Assembly (NCBI GenBank): GCA_021927905.1
Contig: BLLK01000045.1
Location: forward strand, 434,001-498,000
Source of the DNA: Chaetoceros tenuissimus
Lineage: Eukaryota; Bacillariophyta; Thalassiosirophyceae; Chaetocerotales; Chaetocerotaceae
Reading direction: 5' to 3'
DNA length: 64,000 nt
A program made the position numbers and the translations under genes. Of the stretch, positions 41,325 through 51,804 are shown piece by piece. Positions within the stretch are counted from its first letter, which is position 1, and each line of letters opens with the position of its first letter. The notes beneath the pieces were generated by a model. It made no database searches, was not told the DNA's origin, and saw nothing but the letters and a program-made list of their open reading frames with translations.

Positions 41325-41357
41325 TATCTAGTGGACATACGGACTTGCCACTAGATA
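41325..41357. repeat. Perfect 10-bp hairpin
   Basis: TATCTAGTGG (41325-41334) and CCACTAGATA (41348-41357) are exact complements around a 13-nt spacer. It lies about 440 bp ahead of the acyltransferase start. It could be a factor-binding palindrome or a RNA stem; nothing else marks it. Confidence 0.5.
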
Positions 41358-41795
41358 CCATCTACCATCATATACTAAATTGGTTTGGAGACAGCAGTCA
41401 ACGAAAAAAATTCTACCTGCTGGTTGAAAAGAGAAAGATTTGTGATTTTCCAAATCAATCAGAATAAGATATCTTATTGATTGAAAGGATAAAGAGAAAC
41501 CAAAGCGATTTTAATAATAATATTTTCTCAGGGCTGTACTACCCACAGTTTGGTTAAGATTTTACCAGCCAACTACTACTGTAGATAAAAGTTCAATGAC
41601 GTCTGTCAATTTGATGTATCGTGCGTATGTAGTAATGATATGCGCGCACTAAAAAAGAACACGGAAGCTTTTTCTGTGTAAAAACTTTGATGAACCTCTA
41701 TTTCAAAGGAATTCCTGGATAGAGACCATAGTAAATTGATATTGCATATTCAGATATACTGCAAACCATCATCTTAGCGTGTTTGTGTTTCTAGT

Positions 41796-43697
41796 ATGGA
41801 TACTACATTCAACAATGGCTTACCCTCCTCTCAGCCAAGATACAATGAGCAGAAAAGGATTCGGTACAAGCTACCCGAAGAAGAAGATACCGATGCATCA
41901 ACAGCAGGAATTCTTTTACCATTCCAGACAATCAGAAACGCAATGTTCCTTGTTATATTTGGTTTTGTCACTGTAGGAGCAGTAACCATACTTCTCTTCC
42001 TATACATTACTGTCCGTCCATTTTCATTAGGTACATATAGAAGATTAGCTTGCACCATGAGTATTGCACCATTCTTCGATGTCATGTCACTACTATTACC
42101 GAACATGAAAATTGTTTTGAGTGGCGACTCTGATGCTATTTCTTCCATTGGGATCTCTGTGTTAGTGTCAAATCACTGTATGGAAGGTGATTGGATGGCA
42201 ATTTTCATGTTGGCTAGAGTGCTGGGGTTGCGTGGAAGTGTGAAAGCTTTCCTACAGCGGTCTAATTCCACTTCTCCAAAAGCATATAGTCCAGATGAAA
42301 AAAGAATCATTCCAAATAGTGCAAGCACTCCTATATTAAAGAAGGATACTTCGAATGATGGAAATAGTCGAAATTTTAGTGCCTTAAATAAGAAGCAAAT
42401 ACCTCGAAACCATTCTCAACCATCGACGTTAAATGCTAGTGCAAGTAGTCCCAAAAGGATTGACACAAAGAGTAGTAGTGGACTAGATAGTGAGGATACA
42501 GATATCATCACCTCATTTCTCAACAAGATTTTGGATTTCCCATTGCTTTCATCTGAGAACACTCAAAATTATGTGCAAGATCGGAATGAATTGTTTTCAT
42601 TACTGAAAAGCTTTTCAACCTCTGTTCATTATCAGCCAAAGAGAAATGATGATCGTTTTAGAAAAGACAAACAAAATATCCACACATCTGGACATAGCCA
42701 AAATAGTACGGATGACTGTGATGACTTCAATGCAAACATTCCTATACAGCTTCTACTATTCCCAGAAGGTTGGCCAATTGGTCAGCATCGAAGATCAATG
42801 ATTGAGAAAAGCATTGAATTCGCGAAACGGGAGGGCAGACCACAGCTGAAACACTTATTATTACCTCGAACCACAGGTTTTTATGCAAGCTTAGACAGTC
42901 TCAGTCCATCCTCCCCGAATGTATATGATGTCACAATGGCACATGAACATTGGTGGAAACATGGTGTAGGAGGAATTCAGGGTCGATATTTTCGAGATGG
43001 TAGATCATGGTGGGAACTATGGACTCAGTTCATGAATGGAAAGCTGCTCCCCAGGGAATTTCATATTCGCATAAAGCGATTCTCTGTAGGAGAAGTATTA
43101 TCTGATCCTCAATGGTTGGATAAACAGTGGATCCAAAAAGATAGACTTCTAGATCATTACGCTAGGTACGGCAGTTTTCCAAACATGGATAGCCGAAATT
43201 ATAATCCATACCAAAACAACCATCGTAGGTTCCGACCAGGAAATATAACAATGAACACAAGGACATATTGCCTTGAAGGATCTTTGTCTGCAATGTTTCG
43301 CCTAGGTATAATTCCTTTCTTCATTCCAATCATGATGTTCTTCGCAATCCCTTTGCTGGTCACTGTCGGTTGGATGCTCATGGCTTATCAAGCATTTTGG
43401 CTGTACTTCCCTGGTGGAATAGCTGATTTCTCAGGTTCTGAAAGCACTTCTCGAGCAGTTTCGAAAAGGAGTAGTAAGTCAAACAATAGCAATAAGGGAA
43501 AGGAAGGGAATGGCGGCAGTCATGATCTGAGCCCAACAGGTTCGCCCGCAACTGTAGATGGAACGCAAACAGACTCCAGAGGAGGTGGAGCTGCTAGTGT
43601 AAATAGTGGAGGTACAGACTCTGCATTTGGGACACCATTTTTCCCTTCTACTCCTTTCGCTAGTCCGCTAGAAGGATCTGGGTATTACAGGAAGTAA
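41796..43697 (+). CDS. LPAAT/PlsC-type acyltransferase with a long insert
   Basis: A 633-residue membrane protein. One or two membrane segments lie at about residues 48-75 (AMFLVIFGFVTVGAVTILLFLYITV). The acyltransferase box is SNHCMEGDW, with N126 and H127 and D132 giving the NH-x(4)-D motif. The substrate box LLLFPEGWPIG is at about 320-329. Between them sits a Ser/Asn/Lys-rich insert of about 150 residues that most relatives lack. Later pieces, HLLLPRTTGFYASL and YDVTMAHEH, fit the AGPAT3-5/LCLAT1 subgroup. A C-terminal membrane pair (LGIIPFFIPIMMFFAIPLLVTVGWMLM) and a Ser/Gly tail follow. It likely acylates a lysophospholipid at sn-2 in the ER. No intron. Confidence 0.85.
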   Translation: MDTTFNNGLPSSQPRYNEQKRIRYKLPEEEDTDASTAGILLPFQTIRNAMFLVIFGFVTVGAVTILLFLYITVRPFSLGTYRRLACTMSIAPFFDVMSLLLPNMKIVLSGDSDAISSIGISVLVSNHCMEGDWMAIFMLARVLGLRGSVKAFLQRSNSTSPKAYSPDEKRIIPNSASTPILKKDTSNDGNSRNFSALNKKQIPRNHSQPSTLNASASSPKRIDTKSSSGLDSEDTDIITSFLNKILDFPLLSSENTQNYVQDRNELFSLLKSFSTSVHYQPKRNDDRFRKDKQNIHTSGHSQNSTDDCDDFNANIPIQLLLFPEGWPIGQHRRSMIEKSIEFAKREGRPQLKHLLLPRTTGFYASLDSLSPSSPNVYDVTMAHEHWWKHGVGGIQGRYFRDGRSWWELWTQFMNGKLLPREFHIRIKRFSVGEVLSDPQWLDKQWIQKDRLLDHYARYGSFPNMDSRNYNPYQNNHRRFRPGNITMNTRTYCLEGSLSAMFRLGIIPFFIPIMMFFAIPLLVTVGWMLMAYQAFWLYFPGGIADFSGSESTSRAVSKRSSKSNNSNKGKEGNGGSHDLSPTGSPATVDGTQTDSRGGGAASVNSGGTDSAFGTPFFPSTPFASPLEGSGYYRK

Positions 43698-43805
43698 TCC
43701 TTTTTTGTAAAATTAAGAATTACATGATAAATGAAAACTCCATCTAAAAATCTTTCTCATAAATGTGTATATTTTACATCTCATTAGTTTCATGACATGA
43801 TTGGC

Positions 43806-44383
43806 CTATTCAAGGTCCTTGATACTATCTCCATTCTCTAGACGTTTCACATCGTCACACGATAACTCTTTTCCATATGAAACAACCGTATAGTTCCCTT
43901 GCAAATCTCTATAAACTATAGAATCTATACCTCCAATACAAGTCAACCCGACATATATTCCTATTTGAAGTTTGTAATTAACACCAGCTACAACCTTGGT
44001 GTTGGTGCGAAAGGTCAATGTTAGAACATTTGGCAAATTGATTGTTTGTATTTGAGCCATGTATGTCTACTTACTTGCTGTGATGCTCCCAGAATCTTTA
44101 TTTCGAAATTACCACTTGTACCATTTCCAACAGGAAAATCAAATGAATAGTCAGCAATAGGCCCACTTCCTTGTTTTAGTTTTGTAACTACTACCTCAGC
44201 GGCCTCGATGACACTAGGATCGCGTGGATTCGCTGGTGTGTATCCTCCAACAGCTTGCGTTCTTCTTCTAATTTGTGTCTGGTGGTTTGGGACCGAATTA
44301 TTCTCTGACATTACGGATAACGATCCTAAAAGCGCCAAAAGCAAAATGAAAACCTTTCTACATGAAAACTTTGCGGTTGTCAT
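43806..44383 (-). CDS. Secreted cystatin-family cysteine protease inhibitor
   Basis: Exons 44075-44383 and 43806-43994 are joined over an 80-bp phase-0 intron (GTAAGT...CCAAG), giving 165 residues. Residues 8-25 (CRKVFILLLALLGSLSV) are a signal peptide or anchor. The inhibitory features are the N-terminal Gly pair (AVGGYTP, G46-G47), the helix IEAAEVVVTKL, and the central loop QVVAG (Q103-G107), the classical QxVxG cystatin motif. Splicing makes it: exon 1 ends on the Gln and exon 2 begins VVAG. The following VNYKLQIGIYVG strand fits the fold. The second loop (usually P-W) is not evident. It would block papain-type cysteine proteases in the secretory path or outside the cell. It is convergent with the acyltransferase gene. 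Confidence 0.82.
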
Positions 44384-46306
44384 TTTCTATAAGGATCTAT
44401 GGATATAATACATATAACAATAGGGTTTGATGTTCTTGTTCTGGTTATATTCGAACTAATAGCTAGTTGTTTTTTTGCTCGCTGTCGGCTGTCGGAACCC
44501 TAAATGAAAGGCAGGTGTTTTTCACATTGATCTTTGTTTTTGATTAAAATAGAAAACGAAAAGAAGGGGAAAAGGGAGAAGAAAAGGAAAGAGAGAAAAA
44601 GAAAAGGAAGAAACTACGATTTGGAACAAGGATGATTCAATTGAAAATATACCAATTTTATCTATCTAATAGTTAGTAACAACTCATATTATTATTTCTA
44701 TTTGTTTGACGAGCAAAAATTGGAACGGTATACACAAATAAAAGCTGGTCATATAATTCAATATTGCAAATATTGTGTCCACTTTTATGTATGTATACCA
44801 ACATCAGTATGAAAATGTTGCCGTATGTATTCATTCATTGGTATTGGAATCTCATTTCTTCGTAGCTATAGTTTACTACCAAACCAATGACGTCTGAAGT
44901 AATGAAGAAAAATTATTCGAGTATACTTATTTCGAAAACTTCTCCAACTTATATCTACTATGTTTTCAGTAAGAATGATATTCTACGTACATATAACAAT
45001 AATCGAATATCTAATACCGGGTATCACTTTACTTTGACATCTTGTAAATAGCAACCTCATATTTCTCAAGATATTGCTGGACAATCGATCGAAAAAGGTT
45101 GGCTGTGTCTGTATTATATGATCCCGACATAAAACATTTTCGACAATTCCGCCATGTGTTGAATAAAGATTGCGCTTCATTAGAATATTTGAAATGGATA
45201 TCTTTTGCAAACTTCAAACTTGCAGATAGCATCTGTTGGCAGTATTCCTCTTGATATCAGGCGATTGATGAATTAAGGTCAGATGTGTCACTTGTTCTCC
45301 ATAGATTACTATTTTGACAACTCAGCGGTCTATTTATTACCTCAATAACTCTCCTTAACCATATATGAATATGATCCATCTTTCCTCACGATTTTGAATC
45401 GTCGTCATTTCTTTCAAAAACTTTCATTATTTTTCTTCTTTTTCTTTTCACTATATGCTTGTCTTTATTGTTGGTGACATATCACTAAAATCTCGCTTGC
45501 TAGAATGTGAAAAGCATCATACGTTCCCTCTACCTTCAAAAATTCTGCCTTATAGCTCTGAGATACTACTTTTAAACTCGACGATGTGGTCCTTCTTCAT
45601 CGATCAATTGTTGTCGTTCTTGTCTTTCTCTACTTGTTACAGCCTTTCAATTTCTCCTCTATTCGCACCTCCTATGATACTCCGGCCTTGTTTTCTTCCA
45701 TCGTGTCGACGAAAATTCTCCATACTATATAAAGTATAATAAACAACTTGCAAGAGCTATAAGAATGAAGAGCGATGTGATGCAAAGGATATGGTTGAGA
45801 AATTTTTTGTTCTGTATGTACTTGCAAATTATTAAGACAAAAAGGGGAGCCGTTGAGCTCTAAATATAGTCAATTTAGCTCTGTCAAGAAACGTGGAGAT
45901 GTGTGGAGATGTGGAAATTTCATAAGTAAAATATTGGTGACGTAAGCAGATTTGTTAAGTGGAGATGTTCCATTCTGGAGACTACCTGCCAAATGAAAAT
46001 ATTGTTGATGTTTTCGGTACACATTTGTACATACGGGGTAAAGGGTAAGGACACTCTTTTTTGAAATTCCCAACGCATGTCTTAAGGGCAAAATAGTGCC
46101 TATGACTTGGACTTTGAAGTCCGACATGGACACTGAACTCCAAAATTTCCTCATTTTTCTAATTTTTGACGTTGAGGAAAATTTGGCTTGGAAACTCATC
46201 TCGAAAGAAAGTAATCCGCGTCCTAATTTTAACTGAACTCTATCAATTAGAAATATCTTGTGGAAACGCCTGAGGAACAGATCTTTTATTCTAATCCTCA
46301 GCAAGT
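44384..46306. promoter_or_regulatory. Long divergent intergenic region, cystatin / ankyrin-VASt gene
   Basis: About 1.9 kb with no intact gene. Purine-rich runs (GAAAAGGAAAGAGAGAAAAAG) lie at 44565-44610. The minus strand at 45029-45725 shows pieces that read like degraded coding sequence, listed separately. An open frame at 45870-46331 on the minus strand overlaps the next gene's start and has no convincing features. Confidence 0.35.
45029..45725 (-). pseudogene. Possible decayed protein-coding fragment, unknown family
   Basis: The minus strand has a 67-codon frame at 45029-45232 with ordinary protein-like composition (FKYSNEAQSLFNTWRNCRKCF, LFRSIVQQYLEKYEVAIYK). Upstream, in shifting frames, are further protein-like pieces: MENFRRHDGRKQGRSIIGGA from an ATG at 45725, then RQERQQLIDEEGPHRRV. 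Stops and frame changes separate them and no splice set joins them well. It may be a dead gene, or chance in AT-rich DNA. I do not recognise the family. Confidence 0.25.
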
Positions 46307-49300
46307 ATGGAGGCAGAACAGAATATTGCATCTGTTGATACCTTCTCGAAGAATTTGTTGTCTACTCAAACAAATGCAAAAACAGAAGAAGATTCTCTTG
46401 TAGATGAAGGTAGAGAACAATTTTCCACTTCAGGATATGATCAAGTAGATGGTCGCGAGGATACTTTGCGTGGAGCAACTCCGTCGTCCTTGGTTCATAC
46501 TCGTACTTCTCCAGCGTCGCTATCAGGAGGAACGCCAGTCAAAGCACCATCAACTCCAAAACCTGTTGGCCTAGCTGAGAAATACAGTGTTAGTAGAATT
46601 CCAAGTTTCAAGCCTGATGATGATATTCCTGCAGATTCCGATGACGAGGATGAAGATTCTTTATTGAATGAGCAGAGTACATATGAAATCCAAAGAATTC
46701 CATCCTTCAATCCGAAAAAAGCTGGTACACGAAATATTGAGGAACAAAAAATGAGTACAATCGCAGGAAATTTGGACGATACCAACACAGAGGAGGTGAA
46801 AGAAGATCATAGTGTAGCTGTATCATCTGTAGCTGGTCAGTCTGTAGCTGGTCAGTCTGTGGCTGGTCAGTCTGTGGCTGATCAGTCTGTTTCTTCACGT
46901 AGATGGAGAACAATGCATGATGGGCAGTCAAGAGGTCGCTCGAGTTCCAGAGGTAGAAGTAGAAGTTCGTCAAGAGGTAGACAGAGAATGCAAATTTATG
47001 ACAAAGGTGAAAAGAAGAGTGAGCCAAAGGAGCCTAGTGAATCAAAAGTGGCAAAAGCTATTGGGGGATTCTTGCGAACGAAATCTAGATCCAAGTCTCG
47101 ATCTAGATCAAAGTCTGCCGCTAGACGTCAGCTAGGAACATCTGCTAGAGGAGAGGCATCTGTTGTATCCAAATCTAGAAGGCAGCGACTTCCACCTAGT
47201 GGTAGTGTATCTCGAAGGTCTGTCGCAAGAAGTGACATGGTTAGTGAACCAGGTGTAATTTGGGTTGGATCAGAGTCCACCAAAAGACCAGAAAGTGCAC
47301 TTAATATGATGTATGATGAAGGGTCTATGCTTTCCGCTGATTCTCAAGAGATTTACGCAATACGTCAACTGACATCTGCCAAAAGTGCAAGATCAAAGTC
47401 TACAATTGGAGCATCGGTTGTGGGTGCATCATCAGTTGCAGCTGCATCAGTTGCAGTGGCGTCTATGAACAAGAGCATGGCCAAAAGTGAGAAATCAATG
47501 TCAATTAAAGCTGGAACTGTTGGACAGAGCACGAAAAAATCCAGCACGATTGCAATGGACAATAATACCATGTTTACTTCGTCGAAGACTAATGGACTGA
47601 GTTATGTGGAGGAATTTACTGAAGAAAGTGTAGACTCTGATGATGAAATGACTATGGATACCTATGCAAATTTCACTGTCGAACCAACAGAACAAACATT
47701 TGAAGACGATGACGAAGATGAAACTATTTTGAAAGTGGAAGAAGAAGACTATCCTGATGATGAAGATGACGATGACGAAAGTGACCTCGAAACCAAAACA
47801 TTTGGACTTGGATTTACATCTGTTGCTGGTGGAAAAAGTGCGAGGACACTGAAGACAAATGTCAGTGATGTCAGTGGATCATTTGATGATGATGAAAAGC
47901 TTGGAAATATGGACAAAGCTGCTGAAGAAAGTGTACAAGAACCGGCTGCTATCGAAGCTGCCAAACAAAGGGAGCGAAAGGCAGCACTTGAAGCAAAGAA
48001 GAAGAAAAAGAGAATCTTCAAGATGGGAACTGGACTCGGAAAAGCAACAGTGAGAGAAACTGTCAAAACTGAAGTAACCAAGAAAGGAACCAAAAATCGA
48101 AAAATCTTGGGAAGATCAGCAAATATGAAAACTTCCAAGATGAAGAGTACTGGTGTAAAACTGCCAAAGAAAAAAGCTGTCAAAAAGAAGAGAGGTGTTC
48201 AATTGAGAACTATTAGATTGACTGGTGATGTTGACGTCGACGACATTGTACCAAGAAAGGGGGACCCAGGAGTGAAAGGTGAGTGCTAATTGAAAAGCTT
48301 TCTTTGTATTACTACCACGATATTCTCTAATATATTGGTGCTATAGTTATGAAAGTGTGTAAATTGACTTCGCAAGGATATGTGAATGCTGAGTTCACAT
48401 CCATTGATCCAAATAACACCCCTTTGCATATCGCATGCTTGACGCACTATCCAACCAAATTCATTATTGATCATTTAATCAAGGCAGATGCAAAAAGTAA
48501 CTCGGTTGCTGTTGAAAATAGCTCCGGAGAGCTTCCAATTCATTATGCAGTTATGGATAAGAAGGAAGTTGATCCTGATGTTTTTGAAGCACTGATTGAA
48601 AAGTTTCCCGAAGGAATCTACCACAAAAATATTGATGAAAGTCTCCCAATCCATGTAGCTTGTCAGGTTGGGGCTCCAAGTCTATACTCCATAAAACGAT
48701 TACTAGAATTGAATCCTGAGTCCGCAACAGCTCAAAATGACTTGCAAGTACCACTTGATGAAGATGATGAAGAGGAGGAGCTTGAGCAGGAATACCAAGG
48801 TGGCTGTCACGAAATGCTTTGCTTTGATTGGGGTCAAGATACAAATGTAAATTTGGTTCGCTATGAGACGGGATGGACTCCTCTTCACCTTGCAGCAGTA
48901 AATGGAGCGCCTCCGGATGTAATTGAAGCAATTATTGAAGCTGATATCGAATGTTTGAAAATCGAAACAAACAAAGGTAGAAATGCGTCTGAGTGTGCAA
49001 GAGGTGTTGTTATTAACGCAATATTGAACAATGTCGAAGTTTGGAAGGTTCAGAACACCTTTAATGCCATTGAGGTAATCCAATCTTATGAAAGAGAGTT
49101 ACGTATAAAGGAAGAGTTGGCTTTGAAGTCAGGAGTGGTAAATAATGCTTTAGAGAGGGTTGATACTCTAGGTGACTGGTGGATGGGAATGGCAAAGAAA
49201 TTACCAACTCGAGACAATGTCGATGAGTTCTTGAGGCGGGATAGAGGAGATAGATTCGACGATTACGATGATTATGAATATGGTGACTCTGATTTCGGTG

Positions 49301-50337
49301 ATGAAAAGGGAATGACTAATATGCATCGAGCTGTTTTGAAGAGAGCTGAACCAGATGTGATCCATAAATTGTTAGAAGAGAGCCCTGAATGTATGGATAT
49401 TGTCAGCACATATGATAGAACTCCTTTTGAATGTGCTAAAATGGTTTTGATAAGAGGTCTATTGAACGAAGATCCAATCTCAACGTTGACAAACACTTTT
49501 GTGACTTTTGAAATGATGCAAGCATATAGAGATGCAAAGAATGAGGAAGTAGAATTCAATGCAACTGAGGCTTTGTCAAAAGCAAATGCAAACGATTTGA
49601 AAACTAGAGATCGTCAGAATTGGGGGTCGCAAGCAGACACCTACGAATATACTCAGGAGTTCGTGGACATGAATATGAGTGGGGCATCGCTGCTAGGAAA
49701 TTTTGTCACTGCTGATACTGATTCTGCAGTTCAGCCATTTCAATTCATCCCTCCACCAAATCTTCTGCATGTCAATCTTCGCTTAAATGTTCCTGCTGGA
49801 TTCAGACGTATTCGTAAGGCATTATTGAACCAACGTGCTGATTTCACGAAGATCGCTGTTTTTGGTCAACGCCTCAAGTGTAAGAAGATCAAGGTAATCC
49901 CATGGAGTAAGCACACGAAAATCATAGGAAACACAAAGCTCAAAAAGGGCGAAAAGTTTGAGCAGTTTGTTGGAGCGCAAAGAACGTTTAGTTATTTGGT
50001 CCCAGTAAGTGAGATGGGAGGAGCGCATATGGTGTATGAAACGTCGGAGATTCTAGAGTATAATGACTTCTGTTTTGCAATCAAGAGTATCATCAAAACT
50101 CCTGATCTACCATACGGTTCAGAGTATGAAACACATTGCCAGATGATTGTGATTGACAAAGGTATCAACAATTGTAGATTGATTTGTTCCTCTGAAATGA
50201 TTGTGACTGGAATGCCAATGGAAGATGACTGGCAGGTTCGGAATTCAATGAGACACAGGGCAATTTCCTATTTCCATGCTTTTGCTGATGCGATCATCAT
50301 GCATGCTGGATCAAATATTCCAAAAGAAAAGAAATAA
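46307..50337 (+). CDS. Ankyrin-repeat protein with C-terminal VASt/StART-like domain, 1320 aa
   Basis: Exons 46307-48278 and 48347-50337 are joined over a 68-bp phase-1 intron (GTGAGT...TATAG), rebuilding GDPGVKVMKVCKLTS. The N-terminal half is disordered: four exact VA(G/D)QS units (46829-46888), Arg-Ser runs (SRGRSSSRGRSRSSSRGRQR, RSKSRSRSKSAARR), acidic tracts and a Lys-rich end. Ankyrin repeats follow the intron (NTPLHIACLTHYPTKFIIDHL, GELPIHYAVMDK, ESLPIHVACQVGAPS, GWTPLHLAAVNGAPPDVIEAII, GMTNMHRAVLKRAEPDV). The last 170 residues (FTKIAVFGQRLKCKKIKVIP, MGGAHMVYETSEIL, PDLPYGSEYETHCQMIVIDKG) resemble VASt domains that carry sterols at membrane contacts, but no membrane anchor is present. 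The VASt call is by pattern only. Confidence 0.75.
46829..46888 (+). repeat. Four tandem 15-bp in-frame repeats
   Basis: GT(A/G)GCTG(G/A)TCAGTCT occurs four times without a gap and codes VAGQS, VAGQS, VAGQS, VADQS within the ankyrin-VASt gene. The length keeps the frame. Length variation among strains is likely. Confidence 0.85.
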
Positions 50338-51804
50338 GTCAAATGCGCGAAGTGAAAGTCATATATGTAATGAAATGTTATCTAGAATCATAATATCCAA
50401 TAAATAAGAAGCTTTTATCGTATTTCTCTTTTGACATTTTTAAGGTACTATCTAGATTACAAACAAGGAAATACAACAAACAGAGAGGCACCAAATCATG
50501 TACTAGGGCATTACTTTTCGCACACTGTCTGCAATTGGAAACATCTTCCTTTCATCCGACAATTACTAATTTACAAGAAGATAGAAAAATAAATGTAACG
50601 ACTTGATTGAAATAACAATGATTTTTCACCTATGATTATCTGCAAACCAACCAAACTAAACTTAGACAGAAAAACGGAATGAAGAAAGCTTATTTCCATT
50701 TCTTTCCAGGTCCACAAGTACTATCTGTTACACCTTTCTTTCAGCCTTTGTAAAAGGACAATTAAGTTTGATCATTCCATTCCTGCATACCAATTCTTGT
50801 ATGTATCATACGTATTGGTTGGTGCTCAATGTTGGAAAAAGAAATCTGAATGGCATCTGCCATGAAATGATTCACACTTCAGATTTCGTTGCTGTTTGAA
50901 AGCGCTTTACTGCAATAATAGCAGTATGGTTCAATGGACTTTACTATAATTCGGTGTGGGTGGAACAGATAGCTCTTTGTTAAAAAGATTCTTGATTTTT
51001 AATAGGCTATTGAACTAAAACAAGTGAACTTCCATATGTATAATAAATTCAAATGGAAATGACGAAATAAAAGAAGTAGTGGCGAAAGAGAAGATTGAAG
51101 CAACCCACCCTTACCATATGGACAAATAAAAGTATTGTTGTTTGTTAGAAGCAGTGACTCTTGACTGATAGAATTGAGTTACATACCTCAGACCCATTTG
51201 TGCTCGATTCTTGATTTTACGCTTCTCACAAATAATACAGACATTGAAGAATGATGCAACATTATCTAACTTTGAAGCTCTTCAATGGAACAAGGTGATA
51301 GTAAGGTAGATTGTAAGAGTAAATATTTCGCCTCTCTGAAAGACAAGCGATAGATTGCATCAGCAGAAATTGAAAAAGACAGTTTCCAGTAAGGAGAAAC
51401 CTTGAAATAGTCTACTCTCCCAAAAACCATAAAGAAATCCTTCGATGTTTAGAAGTTAAAAGTGTAACAAAAGGACTTCGCGCAAGATTTGACAGTTTTG
51501 GGCGTACACTATGGCTTGGTCAACCCATTGAAATGAAGCATCTTAGCACCCTTGTCTCTCTCTCTATGCATATATGATTACGTAGTTCATACTCAGGCTT
51601 AGCATGTTCTTGCTATATTTTTCAATTCAAATTAGATTAATTCTTTTCCATTAAAGAGATCATTTATTATAAGTGTTTGAACATGGAACATACTTGATAA
51701 TCTAATCCTTGTGAACATTATCGAATCAGAAGCCGAAATCAGAAGCCGAAAGAAGCCGAAAGAACAAGTTCGAAATATCCAACCTCTACCCCACGCTCGC
51801 GATA
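50338..51804. other. Long intergenic region with no gene recognised
   Basis: About 1.47 kb between the ankyrin-VASt gene and the broken ankyrin gene. It is AT-rich, without long open frames. Near its right end AGAAGCCGAA is repeated three times (51728-51737, 51741-51750, 51751-51760). No tRNA or other RNA gene was found by eye. Confidence 0.4.

Larger units (their letters stand above)
40317..41795. promoter_or_regulatory. Long divergent intergenic region with two perfect hairpins
   Basis: About 1.48 kb between divergent genes with no supported gene. It contains a GC-rich hairpin at 40468-40508 (11-bp stem) and a second hairpin at 41325-41357 (10-bp stem), listed separately. TACGTAGCTACGTA lies near 41144, and ATGATATGCGCGCA near 41634. 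Confidence 0.4.

Noticed and set aside
44715-44732. Short match to the central U6 snRNA sequence (AAATTGGAACG)
   Set aside because: The U6 5' stem and the downstream ACAGAGA and AGCATGGCC parts are absent, so it is chance or a tiny fragment.
45455-45739. 94-codon open frame on the plus strand
   Set aside because: Phe/Leu/Ser-rich reading of AT-rich DNA; the opposite strand looks more coding-like.
45870-46331. 153-codon open frame on the minus strand
   Set aside because: It overlaps the start of the ankyrin-VASt gene, and its composition is irregular with no domain.
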